DNA of 31,235 nucleotides from Perkinsus olseni (lineage: Eukaryota > Perkinsozoa > Perkinsida > Perkinsidae), in assembly GCA_013115135.1 (NCBI GenBank), contig JABANP010000578.1, positions 1 to 31,235 on the forward strand, written 5' to 3'. Of the stretch, positions 30,546-31,235 are shown piece after piece. Below the pieces are notes generated by a model, which saw only the letters and a program-made list of their open reading frames with translations, did no database searches and was not told the DNA's origin. The translations under genes were made by a program, and so were the position numbers. Each line of letters opens with the position of its first letter. The stretch's first letter is position 1.

Positions 30546-31235
30546 CACTGAGGAAGACAACCTCGAAGAACGTGATACGAAAAGAAAAATTCCTGCTGCA
30601 CGACTATATTCACAAAAGCTGCTGGGCTACGGCACGCACCGTACGGGACCGGATATATCGTACTACGGATGCTGTTTTGACGAAGAACAGAGCAAGAACT
30701 AGAGCATACTACTGCCAGTCGTCTACTGGTATGATACCAGCATAACGCACTAACGTTACGTGGAGATCCAAGTAGAATTCTTCTGCTCTGCAGCATGACA
30801 CTGCTCGTACGAAGACGGCCAGATTTGAGGAATTGCAAGTATTCGTGAGAGGTCAAGATCTTGCCGAGCGCCGATTTGTGATTCTTGTCCCAGTCTGGGA
30901 CAAGACATCCTCGTGCGTTGATGAGTGATGGGCCATCAGTGATGGCTCGTCAGTGACGTGTCGTAACTTACGACATTGCTGTGTCGTTTCGGATTCCGAA
31001 CTTGAATATGGTTTCCCTGATGCCTTCGGGTATTTCAAGCGATTTGACTCAGCTTCATTTTCATTCAGTCGCCTCACGGCGAGGCCCTCGCCAGAGCGGC
31101 TTCTCGACCTATACTGATGATCAGCCAAGCGGATTTCTGAGGAATCCTTCCTCCCTGATACGGCTCAGGCTGCCGCGTGAAGCCGAGATCGTCCAGAGTC
31201 TTCATCTGAGACTCTGAGTTTGAATTTCCTAGGCC
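30546..31235. other. Upstream flank of RPE, no gene
   Basis: It should hold the RPE promoter, but no TATA-like or other element stands out. It contains the hairpin at 30883-30905 and GATGGGCCATCAGTGATGG-type palindromic sequence near 30,921-30,947. Confidence 0.5.
30883..30905. repeat. Perfect hairpin, 11-bp stem
   Basis: TCTTGTCCCAG, T, CTGGGACAAGA, about 360 bases upstream of the RPE start. The CCCAGTCTGGGA core also occurs in the 28538 hairpin. Confidence 0.9.

Overview
The window looks like nuclear DNA of a protist with dense, mostly short introns. I infer an alveolate of the Perkinsus type from the intron-rich housekeeping genes, the small lineage-specific secreted proteins and the gene layout. 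That placement is an inference; no species marker is present. No open frame here is a complete long gene. The conserved genes only appear when short exons (about 45-240 bases) are joined on the minus strand across GT..AG introns, many of them 38-60 bases long.

Layout. Positions 1-11,100 are gene-poor and repeat-rich. This part holds two small secreted-protein frames on the plus strand (4118-4576 and 8754-9368), each broken by one in-frame stop. It also holds the C-terminal lobe of an A1 aspartic protease on the minus strand (5864-6523), three dispersed repeat families (A, B, C) with two or three copies each, and an AT-rich segment bounded by inverted repeats (about 10,350-11,090). Positions 11,700-30,550 carry five recognisable eukaryotic genes, all on the minus strand: a SpoU/TrmH-family RNA 2'-O-methyltransferase (11,713-14,815), a GET3/ArsA-type ATPase (15,199-18,513, 15-exon model), a RINT-1/Tip20 vesicle-tethering protein (20,254 to about 24,300), a YTH-domain m6A reader (about 25,310-26,726) and ribulose-5-phosphate 3-epimerase (29,286-30,523, 8-exon model). 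A tandem pair of short Thr/Pro-rich secreted-protein genes lies on the plus strand between YTH and RPE (26,954-27,415 and 27,993-28,433); the second copy has a frameshift.

The minus-strand genes do not form a pathway. They cover RNA modification (SpoU), RNA reading (YTH), membrane-protein or metal-related ATPase work (GET3-like), Golgi-ER tethering (RINT-1) and the pentose phosphate pathway (RPE). Their shared orientation over about 19 kb is notable.

The most unusual signal is the number of short perfect hairpins between genes. Comparing copies of repeats A, B and C shows that at least four of these hairpins are insertions present in one copy and absent from another, each looking like an inverted copy of the sequence beside it. 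This points to a local inverted-duplication (template-switch-like) mutation process.
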